Below are positions 47,401 to 60,262 of a stretch of DNA of 64,000 nucleotides, in pieces; the first letter of the stretch is position 1; every line of letters begins with the position of its first letter. The notes beneath the pieces are model-generated. The model worked only from the letters and a program-made list of their open reading frames with translations. It was not told where the DNA came from and made no database searches. The stretch is from the NCBI RefSeq assembly GCF_029227915.1, contig NC_079882.1:18798501-18862500 (forward strand). Reading direction: 5' to 3'. This stretch comes from Hydractinia symbiolongicarpus (Eukaryota > Cnidaria > Hydrozoa > Anthoathecata > Hydractiniidae). Position numbers and translations under genes: made by a program.

Positions 47401-49301
47401 CGATCAACGACCTTTGAATGCACACACGGATTCAGTTGAAGATATACAGTGGAGTCCGAACGAAAGCAATGTTAGTTTTCTTTGAACTAAAGCAGGCTAT
47501 TTGTTTTGAACAAAAAATGGGATTTGTGTGTTAAAGCTTCTTCTCTTGTTTGAGTTAATCCCGCAGCGTTTTGTGCGTCAAACGCAAGTTATTATTAACT
47601 TCTCCACGATCTGGTTTTGTTCTAGGTTTTTTCGTCTTGTTCTGTTGATCAGACGGTTCGAATTTGGGATGCGAGGGCGGTTGGGAATAAAGCATGCATG
47701 CTTACTGTACAAGCACACGACGCTGATGTGAACGTAATATCGTGGAATAGGTAAGATAGTTGTTGATTGTGTTTACTTAAATAAGTACCCAGGGCCCTCT
47801 TTAATTTAGAGGATGACGCGCTTAACTTTTTGACAAATCTCAGCCTCAAATATTGTTAAAAATATTCTTAACATGGCCACAGCCGGAAAGCATGTAATTA
47901 CCCTTAATATGCCCAAAGATGGTTAAAAGATAGTGGAAAGTAATTAAGGAAATTGTAAAAGACAGGTGATCTGACAAGAAAATAAACATACAGTATAAGA
48001 AATTAAACTTCTAATCAAAATTTGTGCATCATAAAAATTTTCATATCTAAAACGAAAGGTCGAGCCTGGGTATATTCTTAGGATATTCTTAATTTTTAAC
48101 CCATTTCTCGGCCTCGATATTCTTATAGTATATATTCTTATAAAAAGCGTGTAAGGCATTCTTGATGATTTTTTCATTTACGAAAAGTTTGGAATTGTTT
48201 TTCAATGTTGTTTTACTTTCCTGAAACAAAAACCCAGTCATTTTTTCAGTAACTATCACAAATTATTAGATCGATGGCCACGCAGTTTTTTCTATCTTAT
48301 TTGTACTTTTATGAAGGCTTTTGCGTGACTGGGTATCGTCATGCGTACACGAAGGATCTTCCAGCAATGAAGCGTAAACCTCATTTTCAGACAGCCTTAA
48401 TTAAAAAAATTTAGAAATGATCCATTCATACTATCTGGAGGTGACGATGGCATCATTAAGGTGTGGGACTTACGCCAATTTCAAAGTGGTTGTCCGGTTG
48501 CTACGTTTAAACACCACAGCGCCTACGTAACGTCAGTGGAATGGCATCCAACAGACGCTACAGTGTTTGCTGCGTCCGGTGCTGACAACCAGGTTACCAT
48601 CTGGGATTTGGCTGTAGAGAAAGATGATGAAAACGAAGAAATGTCGATGGATGCAAACCAGTTACCACCCCAGTTGTTGTTTATACATATGGTAAGTAGG
48701 TGCAGCAGAGCAAAGTAGATATTTGTTGGTGAGGTCATTTTATTGATTCACACGTGTTCTGTTAAGTTCACATATTTGTTGTTTATCGTGATTTAAAAAG
48801 AAAGGAAAAAATATAAACAAAGACGCACTTTTTATATGGATATATATATTTTTATATTTTATATTATATTTGTATTATTTATATCGATATTTCATATAGC
48901 AGAACTTGTGTTAATCGGCCATTTTAAAACAAAGCATGCGTAATAACGGCTGTGATATCAAACGGTAAACGAAATGTGAGAGATACAACTTCATCGAAAT
49001 GTTGAGAATAATCATTGGTGATAAGAAACGAACAAATAAATAATTAATATTAGTGATTAAAATACATACAAAATCATCCAAGCGAAAAGTTTTGTCTCAC
49101 CATTTTTTAAATATATATTCAGACAAATAATGTTTCTGACAATTTTTTTTTTTTATCAAAATAAGTCACGCGGATACGTTTTTTGTACGTTTTTAGGGTC
49201 AAACAGACGTGAAGGAGATACATTGGCATCGTCAGTTACCAGGTGTTTTAGCCAGTACAGCTGTCAGCGGATTTAATATATTCAAGACAATTAGTGTATA
49301 A
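41408..49301 (+). CDS. GRWD1: GRWD1 orthologue, glutamate-rich WD repeat protein, 13 exons
   Basis: Exons: 41408-41471, 43979-44047, 44292-44323, 45098-45178, 46142-46210, 46345-46450, 46599-46693, 46822-46989, 47125-47168, 47332-47470, 47626-47750, 48415-48691, 49197-49301. All introns are GT-AG and phases agree throughout, giving 457 codons (human GRWD1 is similar, ~446). A lysine-rich start (MATGKKKKK) and acidic exons 2-3 precede the family signature 'VYLPGQ' (about residues 57-62), 'AYQMYH' and '[20 protein letters not shown]'. WD40 blades follow: 'GNVFLWDV', 'NKNIHLWQA', '[10 protein letters not shown]', '[10 protein letters not shown]', 'NQVTIWDLA'. The acidic insert '[12 protein letters not shown]' and C-terminal '[20 protein letters not shown]' are also conserved. 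The family acts in the nucleus/nucleolus in ribosome biogenesis and as a histone-binding chaperone. The start is fixed by the 9-bp target duplication that contains this ATG. Introns hold small repeats only. Confidence 0.95.
43475..43530. repeat. 15-bp minisatellite in GRWD1 intron 1
   Basis: About 3.5 units of ggcccttattacact, ggcccttgttatgcc and agcccttataacgcc lie within a longer intronic open frame that is not otherwise gene-like. Confidence 0.75.
44735..45030. repeat. Small GC-rich/tandem repeat insertion in GRWD1 intron 3
   Basis: A GC-richer block ends in a direct repeat of 'ctgccggctccag' (about 44877-44902). It is followed by two to three diverged ~60-bp units with 'aactgtc-ttgttttattt' and 'tgttcatgttta-aa'. 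The composition differs from the surrounding intron, so this looks inserted. Confidence 0.5.
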
Positions 49302-51895
49302 TCTGGAGTTTGAACTAAAATCTTTGCTAACTGATTCGCACAATTTTCAAGAACGGTGCAGCTTCAAAGATTGTAATATGAAGATAACAACCTATTCTCA
49401 TCTGGCACACATCTCAGACGCGAGTACAGATAATCAACTAAATCATTTAATTCCTGCTAAATAACTTATCAAAAGCGCTCTAGATGCACACAAAGGGAAG
49501 ACAGGTTAGATTTGGTGCTTCTAAAATTTATTAGAACACCTATGTATATATTCGTTTGAATGCCAATGTAAACGCGACAATTTGTCTTGTACGACGATGG
49601 AGCATGCTAAGAAGGAAACACTTAATACTTCGTGTTTTTCATTTATCTCTTCTTTTTTTTTTGCTTCAATCTTATTAAGCCCGAAAAAATGGTAAAAACT
49701 AATTACATTACAGACTTACAATTGATCATTGGCTAGAAATATAAAAAGGCGTTAATAAGCTCCAACACTTGGGGTAGGCTGCCATACTGCAAGTCTTCTC
49801 TGAGTTTTAAAGTTTGAAAATTCCCCTCAATTCTTAATTTTCCTTTTTTTCTTCTCTCCTCACACTATATCTTATGGTGGCTTAAGTATGTTAAAGTTTG
49901 GTTAATTAGAAACATATTATACACATAATTGGAAAAATGATCATTGAAAAACGATAGTGTATTTCAGTCTTAAGATTGTCTGCTTTGGAGAGGTTTAATT
50001 AAGAGTATATTAAGAAATGTATGATGTATGCTTAATTAGGGTCGCACTGTATTTATTCAGGCTTTTTAAAGAAATTCATTTGACAGTTTATCTATTAAAA
50101 TCTTTTCATGATTTCCGCTTTGTCTGTACAATGGTAGTCATTCTAAAAAAATGAATTAGTACGTTTTGTTAAACACAAATCTCGTGGTTTATTGGTTCAA
50201 TTTATCATAACATTGTTTTCCGCAAAAAAAGGTATGGTAAGTTAGTAACTGAGCAGCCGTATGCTAAGCGTACAATTTTTGATCGTACAAACTTATCAAT
50301 ATAGAATTGAATATTACCATTGTTTACGAGAGACTGTGATTACTAAAGTTGTATCACCTAGCAATTCAATACAGCTGTGTATATTATGCTCGCCTTCACT
50401 ACCAAGGTGTGATCACATCACGTTTTCTTATTTTATAAGAACAAATCAGATAAGTACGTAATCTCCATATATTTTCTCTTTTGTTATTGGTGAGAACTTT
50501 CAAACGTCCCAACTTTTGGGAGATAAAAATATAAAATTCTGGTAAAAGAAGGTACAGGACAACACATGCGCTTTGTATAGAATTAGAGACTTACAAAAAT
50601 TAACATAAGGGCAAGTTTTGAAGACAACATTAACTTGAAAACACAATAATAAGGAGACTATAATATAACTAGTTTGCAAAAGAAGTCTGTATGAATTTTG
50701 CTTTAATGTAACGGCATACAAGCTCGCTAAGGTTCTTAAACCTATTTTTTTAAAAATTTAAAACCCTGCCTGGTCATGCCCCGAACTTGAAGAGAGACTG
50801 ATTGTCAGACTACATACGAACAAATAATATTTTTTGAAAAAGAAACCTTGCGAAAAATTTAAGTGTAGATTCATTCATATTCCTTCGCCAAAAAACACAA
50901 CAAAGCAGGTCACACAAAAAATTACGGGCATGATCGACATCGGGCCCAGGGATTATCGGAAATGAATTTGTTGACAATTTGTGTATTCGTATAAAGAAAA
51001 CATCAAGAGACCTAGTGACGAATTTAGATGTGTCAACCCAGGCAGGTGAGCAATTTGCTTAAAACTTTTTATACTGCAGCGATGTGTTGGCAAAAAAATA
51101 AAATCAGAAAAGCTTATACTTCAACAAATGTTCCTGTTCATATTCTCCCGGTCGGAATGTCGCGTGGTACAACTTTCAGTTGAGGGAAAACATGGACGTT
51201 TCATGGTCAAACTCTAACAATAGAAGCTTCGATTAAACAAGAACTACAAGTATCTAAATTAAGTTATAGCTAAACTAGCAAAAACTCATCTAAAACTACA
51301 CAATATGACAGGTTTGAAGTTAGAAAATAAAGATTCTACGAAAAATTCAGCCCTTAATTATGAAAAGGTGACTGCGTGAACGGCGTGTTTTCCCTCAAAT
51401 CATTATGGCTACCATGAAAAGTACGGACCTGTCATTAATTTAAAGGTATCACGTGAAATTTGCCGACTGGGAAAATTATGCCAGCATCGGGTTAGCATAA
51501 TTTGCATCCCGCGCACTTGATCGCATTATTGTTTGTGAGGAATTTTCTACACTTCTAAATTCGAGAAAGTATAGACTTTATCAATCAACTAAAATATTTG
51601 CTCCACAAGCATAAATAATGGTTAATATGATACATGAGGGATAGTGACTTCAAAAATGTCCAAAAGGACAAAGATAGTCACTTACGTCTCTTTTTTAATA
51701 CTAGCCCTGTAAGCTAGTAACAACTGCCGTGGTTAGGGCTCTTGAACTTTATTTCGAATGGCCTCTGAACTTCAAAATAGCTTCGCCGGTTTTGTTTATT
51801 GTATCCATGAAAAATAAACCTTCTTTGGCAGTTATGTTAACAATTATTATTATACGCATCAAAATTATAAGATGCGCGTCCAAAGATTTTCGTAA
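49302..51895. other. GRWD1 3' region and intergenic DNA
   Basis: The 3' UTR presumably occupies the first part. I did not find a canonical AATAAA close to the stop. Nothing else was recognised before the Helitron at 51896. Confidence 0.4.
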
Positions 51896-51994
51896 CTAGT
51901 CGTTAGCCCGTGGAATAATCCACGGGTTCACCGTCCTTTTTATACCGCATTGCGAGCTTCTCGCTACTTGCGCAGCTAAGCTACCATTTTGCGT

Positions 51995-52025
<31 letters not shown>

Positions 52026-52048
52026 GTATATGGGCATTATAATATAGA
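51896..52048 (-). mobile_element. Short non-autonomous Helitron, copy 1 (153 bp)
   Basis: Read on the minus strand the element starts TCTATATTATAATGCCC (5' end at 52048, preceded by A). It contains a (GTCT)n tract and the segment 'acgcaaaatggtagcttag', then near the 3' end a hairpin CCCGTGGATTATTCCACGGG, and finishes CTAACGACTAG followed by T. A TC start, a subterminal hairpin and a CTAG end inserted between A and T with no duplication are the defining Helitron signals. It is far too small to code for anything. Confidence 0.85.
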
Positions 52049-52545
52049 TTCAAAAGACCCTTTTAAAAATTAACGTCTTTGTCCATACGTTATATATAGT
52101 TCCATCCATCTGTTTTATTAGATTTTATATTTCGGACATAGCAAACAAGTTATAATAGGCATGGAAATTTAATTAGTAAGTTAATAATGCAAGTTTTAAC
52201 AAGCTTTTTTTTAACCAACGAAGCATTTTGAAGGGGGATATTTTAGAGCATCTCGATATTTAGTCCGAGAATAATATTTTTTTTATAACAAGTATTTTTA
52301 TTTGTCTATTGTTCTAAACAATAAACCCATTGCTTTAAACCTGAAATCCCAGCCTGATATGCTTATAAAAAAGAGTGGAACTGCACTGCACTAACAATCC
52401 GCATTTAGTCTAGATTTATAAACTTTGTTTTATGCGCTTTGTAAGTCCATAGACATAATAAAAAGATATTATTTTATCTCTGTACGTTTAATACATAGTC
52501 ATACAATTTTTTTTGGCGAGGACACATAAAAGCAAAAAAGCATTA
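52049..52545. other. AT-rich intergenic stretch
   Basis: Nothing recognised. Confidence 0.35.
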
Positions 52546-52546
52546 C

Positions 52547-53661
52547 CTGGCACAACACATTTCACACGCATTCGTTTTTTCTGAATTTCCAACATGAAAA
52601 AAGTAGCAAATAATGAAGTAAGGAAGTGGACCCAACGACACCTATAGCCAAAGGTGTGGAAAAAGGGCGTCACATTTCAACTAGTCCTTAATCACTATTC
52701 TTTGGAAACGGTCGATTAGTTTCTGTGATGATTAATTTTCGTTACTCTGATCTGGGAAATACACACTCAAGAAAATTCATGATGATAAATAATTTTTTCC
52801 AGACATTAACATTCATCCCGTAACTGTCGAAGTTGAGTCCTGAGATCCTAGAATATGGCTTAAATGCCTTACCAGCATTTATATCTGCCAATGATTCAAA
52901 TACACAGTGTGCTAAAAACAAGAGATGCAAATAATAGCGATAACTTATAAAAAACTAACAAATGCTAGTAATAGCAACTGACTTGGTGTTAAGATCTTCA
53001 TACCATACGTTGGACCAGTAGGTGATGCTGTCAATCTGGTAACTTTGATGCTGAAGGTAAAGAATCTTCATAAAATCTTTCTCCTGAAAAAATGTAATTT
53101 TAGATATCAAATTTTAAATTATGTCACGCTGCTTTCCACTACAACAAAGAGCTGCAAAGAACGTTATTGTTTCAGTAAAACCAATGGTTCATCTTTATAA
53201 CCATACAGACAAAAAAAACCTTTTCTCAAACATCATGTCTAAGTTATTGACTTTCCGGGAGCCACCCCAGGACATTAAGAGCAGCTAAAAGGTATGGATT
53301 TGATAGGATGAAACATCATTCATATTAAAAGAAATTCACTTCAGGGTTAAGGAAGACTTACCATGTTTTGAAAGTTAAAATAGACATTGTTTACTTGCGT
53401 ATTATCAGACCATTGCAGTGCAAAACCCCAGCAATCTAAAGTGAGATAAAATATAAAATTATAATTAAGAGAAGGTTGGTTTTAATTTTTTAATTACAAG
53501 ACTGAAACATACGTTTTGCTATTATATTCTCAAATTAATTATTAAGGCGAGTCTTTCTTTTGAATCAGCTGCATATGTCCCGCTAAAAATCAGTGTACAG
53601 TTCTGACATGCTGAGGATGCTCGATAGCATCATTTTATTCGATTTATGCCATTAGCTCTAT
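52547..53661 (-). pseudogene. Decayed tandem duplicate of the 61.6-63.1 kb gene
   Basis: The five exon blocks match the functional-looking copy in order: 53513-53661, 53362-53435, about 53009-53083, 52873-52911 and 52547-52588. The second, fourth and fifth have the same lengths (74, 39, 42 bp), and part of the first intron is also alike. The second block keeps 'DCWGFALQWSDNTQVNNVYF' exactly. The first block has an in-frame TGA and a one-base deletion near its end, the third has lost the matching donor position, and the acceptor before the fifth reads GG instead of AG. It therefore looks like a pseudogene. Confidence 0.7.
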
Positions 53662-55700
53662 CTAGATAATATTTCAAATAAAAATGGGATATCTTTAACC
53701 GAGTCTTCGTGGCACAATAGGTTTGCCTTTACTAAAAGAAACCTTATCTCTTCAAAGTGTGACGTTTAGTAGGGACACAGAAAATGAAAAAATGCGCCAA
53801 TTTAAGGTTAGCCACACTTTATGTAGACTGGTGATTGTAAGATACCACGTTGCTAGTGCACGCAAAGAAATGTCTTCCTAAAGCATGCTTAAGAAATTTA
53901 ATTGTAAAACTATCCTACAACGATATTTTGTTTCGAAAGTATCATTTCCGCTATGCATATTACTTGATTTGTTGACAAGTATTTGGCGGAAAAAGCAAAA
54001 CTTTATTTCACATTGAGATTGATTATATATTGTATAAAGCCGAATAAAAAACTACAGAACAACCCCGAGAAAACGTATTTCCAGAGCATATAACTGTCAA
54101 ACTGTTTCTTCATGTCGTTTTGTTAGTCACAATGTAAGATTCGACGGTATTATGTATACTAACAAAAGAAAGAAAGAAAAAACAAGCAAAAATACTTACT
54201 AGTTTATACATAGTGCGTGATAAAATGTTTCTTTTTACAAATCTTTCTGACATATGTAACACAACGTTTCTACGGTGAAATATTAACATGCATTTTTTAA
54301 CAAGTAAACAAATAATTGTTCTACTCACCATTCCCCAGCTTCCTTCCCGCTATCAAATCAGTCTAAAATAACAAATAAATCTATACTAATACTAAAATAC
54401 CAAGTATTTGTTTTATGAGTAATATTTTTAAACCAGACCCACCATAAACAAAATGAGTAGCACGATTCTTATTAAACTTTGTAACAATTTTTCTGCGTAC
54501 TTCCCAACTTCTCAATCCAATGCAGTGAATCTTACTGGACTAGCCTTTTATACTTCTGTGTGGTGTCATTAAAAAAATTATGACATATCCTAAAAATCCA
54601 AACAGGCGCTGGTATTTTAATGTGTCCGTGATTGCGTAAAAGTTGTTATTGCAGCCAGTTTCCACAAATGTTCGGTCACTGAATTGGACATAATTGCGGG
54701 AAAAATTTTAATGCGATGTTTAATTATCCATGGAACAAAGTAAGATCTGATTAAAGGGGCTACGAAATGGCTGTTGGTTTTCGACTTTAATGACTTACAC
54801 GAAAGTCGAGCTGATGACGCCGAAAAACAAACCACTTTACCGGCATGTATGTAATTTACAGACTCGAACATATATCTAGAATTTTTATCTTCTCCAGCCT
54901 TGGTCATGTTTTCATGCAGAATGAGTCTCGCTGAAATATTTTTTTGTAATTGTATTATACTTTTCGAAAAATAATATTGAACCAGCAAGCAAAGTGCGCT
55001 AGTCTGTTTATTGCGCAAAACGGGTTTGCCGGATTTTTAATATGTGCGCGAGATATACGGAATGTGAGCATTTTAACCGGTTCGTAGCCTCTTTAATAAT
55101 ATGGCTTAAAAAATGGCTATTTTAAGGTTGAGGTTGAACCGAAATTAAAGTGTTTCATGGATCGTAATTTTCCGGAGATCAAATTCGCGAGATTTATTAC
55201 CTGGGAATTTTTATTATCTTGTTGATAATCTCATAATACTCCGCAAGTTTGTAGCGGAGCAGGGCGTCGAATTAAATTAAGTGAGCAGTGCGAGAAACCA
55301 TTTAAATTCATACTACCAGGACGAAGAAACATATAGTTCAGTATTTTTGTTCACACAATCCGCAGGAATATGTGTGTTTGGTTTAGCCTTTCTTCGTCTC
55401 GGAATAAAAAATGAACACATTGATGAATATTTTACGCGGAGCCAATTCATGTACGAGATTACATGAGAAAGTTGCCGAATCGGTAAAAAATTTTTTTATA
55501 AAGTGGGTTGACATTGATTTTTAAAAGAATATCTTAAGATCTAGTGCTCATATAGTTGTATTTATTATAGTGTAGTTAAGTCTAGCTAAATATAAACGTA
55601 TTTCATATTTCTGTACAAGTTACCGACTCACGCCTTAGGTGGCTAGTGTTTGGAAACGAAACTTCAGGAACGAAAAGTTGTTCAATGGCGCACCGTTTAT
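53662..55700. other. Non-coding stretch
   Basis: It contains the repeat at 54772-54820 (cgactttaatgacttacacg, a 7-bp stem-loop), also found at 33686-33735. A 133-codon minus-strand frame (54617-55018) crosses this repeat and shows no domain. Confidence 0.35.
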
Positions 55701-55739
55701 TCATTTTTGTGGAAAAGGCGCATATTTCGCTTTCCGTAC

Positions 55740-56375
55740 TTTTGTGACGTACGGAGTGTGGTTTCTATACGGAGTAATACTCCGTATAGCTGCATACGGA
55801 GTTTGGTTTAGCTATACGGAGTCTGCCAACGAATGTTCTTAAAGTGGAAATATTGCAATATATGACTGTTTAAAACTATTTTCGAAAAAAAATAAAAAAT
55901 AATCACCATTAGAAACAAGTTAAAAAGACAAGCACGTCATTTTCCTACTTTTTATCCATCGTAAACATACGAGATATATTGTAGTTATACGGAGTGTGGG
56001 AACATTAGTTTGATTGCAAAAAAAGGATTATGGCATACAGATTGTGAGATACCAAGAGTATGTTATGCAGAATTCGCTATGGGGAGTATGCAGAATTTGC
56101 TATAAGGGGTATGCCATACGGAGTATGCTATACGGACTATGCCATACGGAGTATTCTATACGGAGTATGCCATACGGACTGTGACATGCTTCATATACGA
56201 AGTATTCTATACGGAGTGTGACATGCTCAGTATATGGAATGCGAGATGCTTAGTATACGGAGTGTGACATGCTTTGTATACGGAGTATGACATGCTTAAT
56301 ATACGAAGTATGCTATACGGAGTGTGCAGGCTTAGTATATGGAGTGTGCCATGCTAAGTATGCGGAGTGTGACAT
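55740..56375. repeat. Degenerate 'tacggagtatgc' minisatellite
   Basis: A cluster of 'tatacggagt' units lies at 55745-55825, including an inverted copy (gtaatactccgtatagctgc). A longer run of about twenty units follows at 56050-56375, alternating 'atacggagtatgc', 'catacggactgtgacatgc' and 'tatacgaagtattc' with ~14-28 bp spacing. Outlying inverted units appear at 56925-56970. Small frames crossing it are by-products. Confidence 0.8.
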
Positions 56376-56603
56376 GTTTGGTAGGAACAGAATTCGATGT
56401 ATTGGTAATGAGTTAAGGCTTACAATGGCTGGTATAAAAGTACACAATTTTAAAGTTACATAATAAAAAGTCATTGATTGTATGGTTAGTTTTATTGCAT
56501 ACAGAAACATACAAAACAAAGTTATGAAGCTTAGAATGAATATAATGGAAGCCATAAAAATAAACTTCATACAAAACGCAAATAGTAAACTACATCATAC
56601 AGT

Positions 56604-56680
56604 TGGACTGCCGGTAACTCGAACACCGGTTAACTCGAACTTTTATTAGCTGGAACTGTTATCCACGGTAATTGGTACTC
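56604..56680. mobile_element. Possible pogo/Tigger-type transposon end
   Basis: 'ccggtaactcgaacaccgg' followed by 'ttaactcgaacttttatt' repeats the word 'taactcgaac', as in subterminal binding sites of pogo-like elements. The partner end was not found. Confidence 0.3.
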
Positions 56681-57203
56681 CTCATGCTTGTCTCATATTT
56701 TATACGTTTTTCTTCTTACACAAATTATTTGCTTGTTTTAGGCACAATTTCTAAACTGGAATAGCTCAGAGTAAATTTTTAATAAGAATGCTTAGTTTAG
56801 ACGTCGACGCTCATGCTGCATTCGCTAATGTCTATCCAAACCAGTCTCGGCATTACTCTCAAAGCTATCTGCGCCGCTCGCGGCTTTGAGATATTTAAAT
56901 ATTTCCGTCTATACGAAGTAAACATGTTGCTATACGAAGTTATACTCCGTATAGCTGCACACTCCGAATGAACACTTTGACTGATTTTTTCTGCCATTAT
57001 GAGTCTTATCCCACATGTGTTAGATGTTGGATGGTTACTGTTTACTTGTCGTGGATTTTAATGTATGTATTTATTCCTTATCTTAGTCTTTCAACTATGG
57101 TTTTACATTGATTTAATATCATTTTGGAGGTTAAAACATATTGATTGAATCAATTATAAGGAACTTTTAGCTAGCTAGCTAAATTAGGTGCATTTTGGAA
57201 ATA

Positions 57204-57917
57204 CACCTCTTCACAGTGTCGTTTGGCCATGCGCAAACTCACGTTGTTATAGTATCCAAATTCAATATGGCTACCTATGGTAGGTAAACAAAGCTGGCCA
57301 CAGTCTAGAGTACTGAATAAGTTAGTAGATTTGATGCGATTTTACTTGTAAATACCATGTTAATTAATCGCTGTTCATTACGCTCCCGTTCTACCATTTA
57401 TGTCAATGTTTGTTTTTATTATACACCTTAATGCGCAATGTTGGTGATGCTTATTATCTCCTTGAGAATTAATTGTTTTTCAGCATTAATTTACCGAACT
57501 GTATTGGCTCGTATTGCGGGGAAAAACTAGTTCTCAGTGCATGTTCCACAAAATAAAATTCCCTGGGAAGTAAGTACTAGGCTTATCGAATCTACCAATC
57601 AGATGTTTTCTACTCAAAAGGGGAGCGCAAAAGTGAAAGGAAAACACTCCACATGGTCACATTTGCTGAGCACGTGTTTTTTAAAAAATATGAATAAAAA
57701 TATTAGCTCTGATCATTTCCGTTTGTGGTCTGTAAACTGCTTAAAAAACTTTAAAAAATATTTACAACTATTTTGTTTTTTCAAAAGTTACTGACTGCTA
57801 TCGCCCTTTGAAACCAAAAGTTTACCTACCAAAGCTATTTAATCACGTGATATTTTAAGCGATGATTGATATTTTGCGGAACGGAATAGCGCGGAATATC
57901 GACACTGTGAAGAGGTG
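57204..57917. mobile_element. TA-flanked 714-bp non-autonomous DNA element
   Basis: Perfect 18-bp inverted ends CACCTCTTCACAGTGTCG lie at 57204-57221 and 57900-57917. TA lies at 57202-57203 and 57918-57919. A TA target and short TIRs suggest a Tc1/mariner-like MITE. An internal 85-codon frame has no recognised domain. Confidence 0.8.
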
Positions 57918-58891
57918 TATTTATTCTGCAGACTTTGATTCTATTTTTTATTCCATTTTATTCTATTTCTAAAGTTTTTTCCAGTGTTGCTAATGATTTG
58001 TATCTCCATTATGATGATCGATCATCTTGAAATTTGCCTTTTCAGATGATGCTTCACCCAAAAGTCTTGACATCAATCAAATATAATTGTAAACACAAGG
58101 TTTCACTTTATTATAGACAACAACATCATTGGTTACATCACAAATTTATTGCCAAGGAAGTACAGAATTTTGGATTTGTTATGTTGTTGAGATTTTTCAA
58201 ATCAAATGTATATATATGTAGAGCCTAGCCTATCTCACATTGGAAAAAAAGTAAAATAGTAAAAGTTCTTTATATACAGTGTTTTTTTAATCGACATCAC
58301 CTTCTATATGCAAGTACTGCCGCTACCCCTTATATGTGAGTGTTTAAGCCGTCCCACTTTTGCATAGGCAGGTTTTAACCATGTTCTAATTGATTTATTA
58401 GGATTGGATTTTGTGTTCAAACCGACAGGTTTTCTTGTTTAATTATACAATACATGGTATAATTTATCCAATTTTCCCCAATTAATTGCAAGCTTTTTTA
58501 ATCGTGAATTCCTTATTCTTACATGTTTGTGTTTTAAGTTGATTTTTGTTGATCGTCTAATTTCTTAGCTAGGGTCAATATTATTCTAGTCTAATATTTT
58601 GTCTAAGTTACCATGGAAACACAAAGAATAAGTTCGAAACACCTTGTTGCATTATGATTATTCGATCAGACTTCACGAGGTTATGTTTTAAGCTGCTTAA
58701 CTATGATATGTGCTATTAAATGTCTTCTAGCAAATTGGATTAGTGTTTTCAGTTTTACCGCTCGTCCCTCTGTGTTACTCGTCGAAATAATTAAAATTAA
58801 TAAAGTGGCTCCTGCGATCTACCAAACAAAGCATAAAGCTGGCGAAAAATTTTGTGAATATAAATTTAATTTTTGCAAGAACCTAGTTGGT

Positions 58892-59973
58892 AAGTTGAAC
58901 TTTACATATATTTTATGTAGTTCTAGACGAGTCAGAATTTTTTTTAGGGTAAATCGTTTTTTAAAATGCAAAAAATCCAAATTTCGCGGGAATTAATTTT
59001 TCGCGAATTTCGCCAATAGCAAGTTTCTCAATAGTTATCACCGGAACTAATTCTCGTTAAATTAATTTCCATAAATTACGTAAAATGTATTTAAGAGAAT
59101 TAAGGAAATGGCGATTACAAAATTCACGTTGCATTCACCAAGATTGATATCTGTCAATATCTAGATTTATCGCGCCTAAAATTCTCGCAATCAATTCTTT
59201 TTTATTTCCGCCGGTCAGGGCGGAATCTCTAAAATCGCCTTGGGAGCCAGAGATACACCGCCTGAAGTCTGGATACGCAGGTGAATGGCGTATCCGCGAC
59301 AAAGTCTGGCTTACACAGGAATTGATTGAAAATTCATCCCGACGTCTGAAAACATACTAGTCTCTAATCGACCTAAGGGTTCTCAGCCGCCGAAATTTAT
59401 CAGAGGTGTTTCCCCGCATGAGGCTCGTCACCACAGTGGAGAAAATTCTCCTGATGGCTAATATCTTAATGAACATGCAGACATATGCGGAGGACCAGGA
59501 TGACAAGGTTGATGAGAGCATCAGGAAGTCTGGTCCAATCTGCAGCAGGAGTAAACTCTAAAAAAGCAGTGGGCCAGAATTATTTCCACTCTGGCTCTAT
59601 AGCAAAGCTGAAACAAATTCCTGTCAAATAAAAAAGAAACAAAGAGCTCATCCAACAGTCATTTTTTAACAGTAGAGTAACGTTAAGGTGCCACCAATTG
59701 CTGATTTATTAAACCATTTTTACTTCTAGAATAAATAGATCATGGTGAGCTTCTTACTCCTGCTATCTTGCTGCTTATTATTCCCCTTAAATACCTTTTG
59801 ATTTTTAATTTAACGAGAATCAGTTCCGGTGAAAACTATTGAGAAACTCCCAAGTCGCGAAAATTGATTCCCGTGAAGCTTAGATTTTTTGCATTTTGAA
59901 AAGCAATTTACCCCAGTTTTTTTTTTCTGATTTGCCAAGAACTGCATATAATATATCTGTGAAGTTCAACTTC
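58892..59973. mobile_element. Fold-back element with ~180-bp arms and a coding-like core
   Basis: The arms 58892-59075 and 59805-59973 are inverted and diverged copies of each other. Landmarks are 'aagttgaactt', 'atgtagttct', 'tcagaa', 'gggtaaat', 'aaaatgcaaaaaatc', 'gggaat', 'agtttctcaatagtt' and 'accggaactaattctcgtta'. No confident target duplication was seen. The spacer is more GC-rich than the arms and includes the coding-like fragment at 59250-59561. Confidence 0.7.
59250..59561 (+). pseudogene. Unidentified coding fragment inside the fold-back element
   Basis: One frame ends '...FPRMRLVTTVEKILLMANIL', then 'MNMQTYAEDQDDKVDESIRK' and 'SGPICSRSKL' followed by TAA at about 59559-59561. 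Just upstream, another block reads 'EWRIRDKVWLTQELIENSSR' before a stop. The composition and base usage look like real protein-coding sequence, unlike the surroundings. I do not recognise the family. It may come from the same kind of mobile element as the nearby ATPase relic. Confidence 0.45.
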
Positions 59974-60262
59974 AGCAATCTTCATGTAATGATTCGTACA
60001 TAAAAACCCTTTTAAAAAACGGTAAAATCTTATTAACACTACAGCTCTCGGCGCTCTGGATTAATAAGTAATCTCTAAGACACTATTCAGTGTCGCGAAA
60101 GCACTATGTCAAGTTTGACCTTTCCTAAGCCTTGTTACTAAGACAAGACGCTTATGTGAGCAAGTTTGAACGTTTCTGTACGTTGTCAAAGATTCTTAAC
60201 CATACAGGCAGGCATATTTTGACTTTTTGGCTAATTATTGATGGTATTTTCAGCGATCAGCT

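Noticed and set aside
48461-48718. Separate 85-codon WD gene
   Set aside because: It is the body of GRWD1 exon 12 running past the donor site at 48692.
54617-55018. 133-codon minus-strand frame
   Set aside because: Overlaps a dispersed repeat and shows no domain or splice support.
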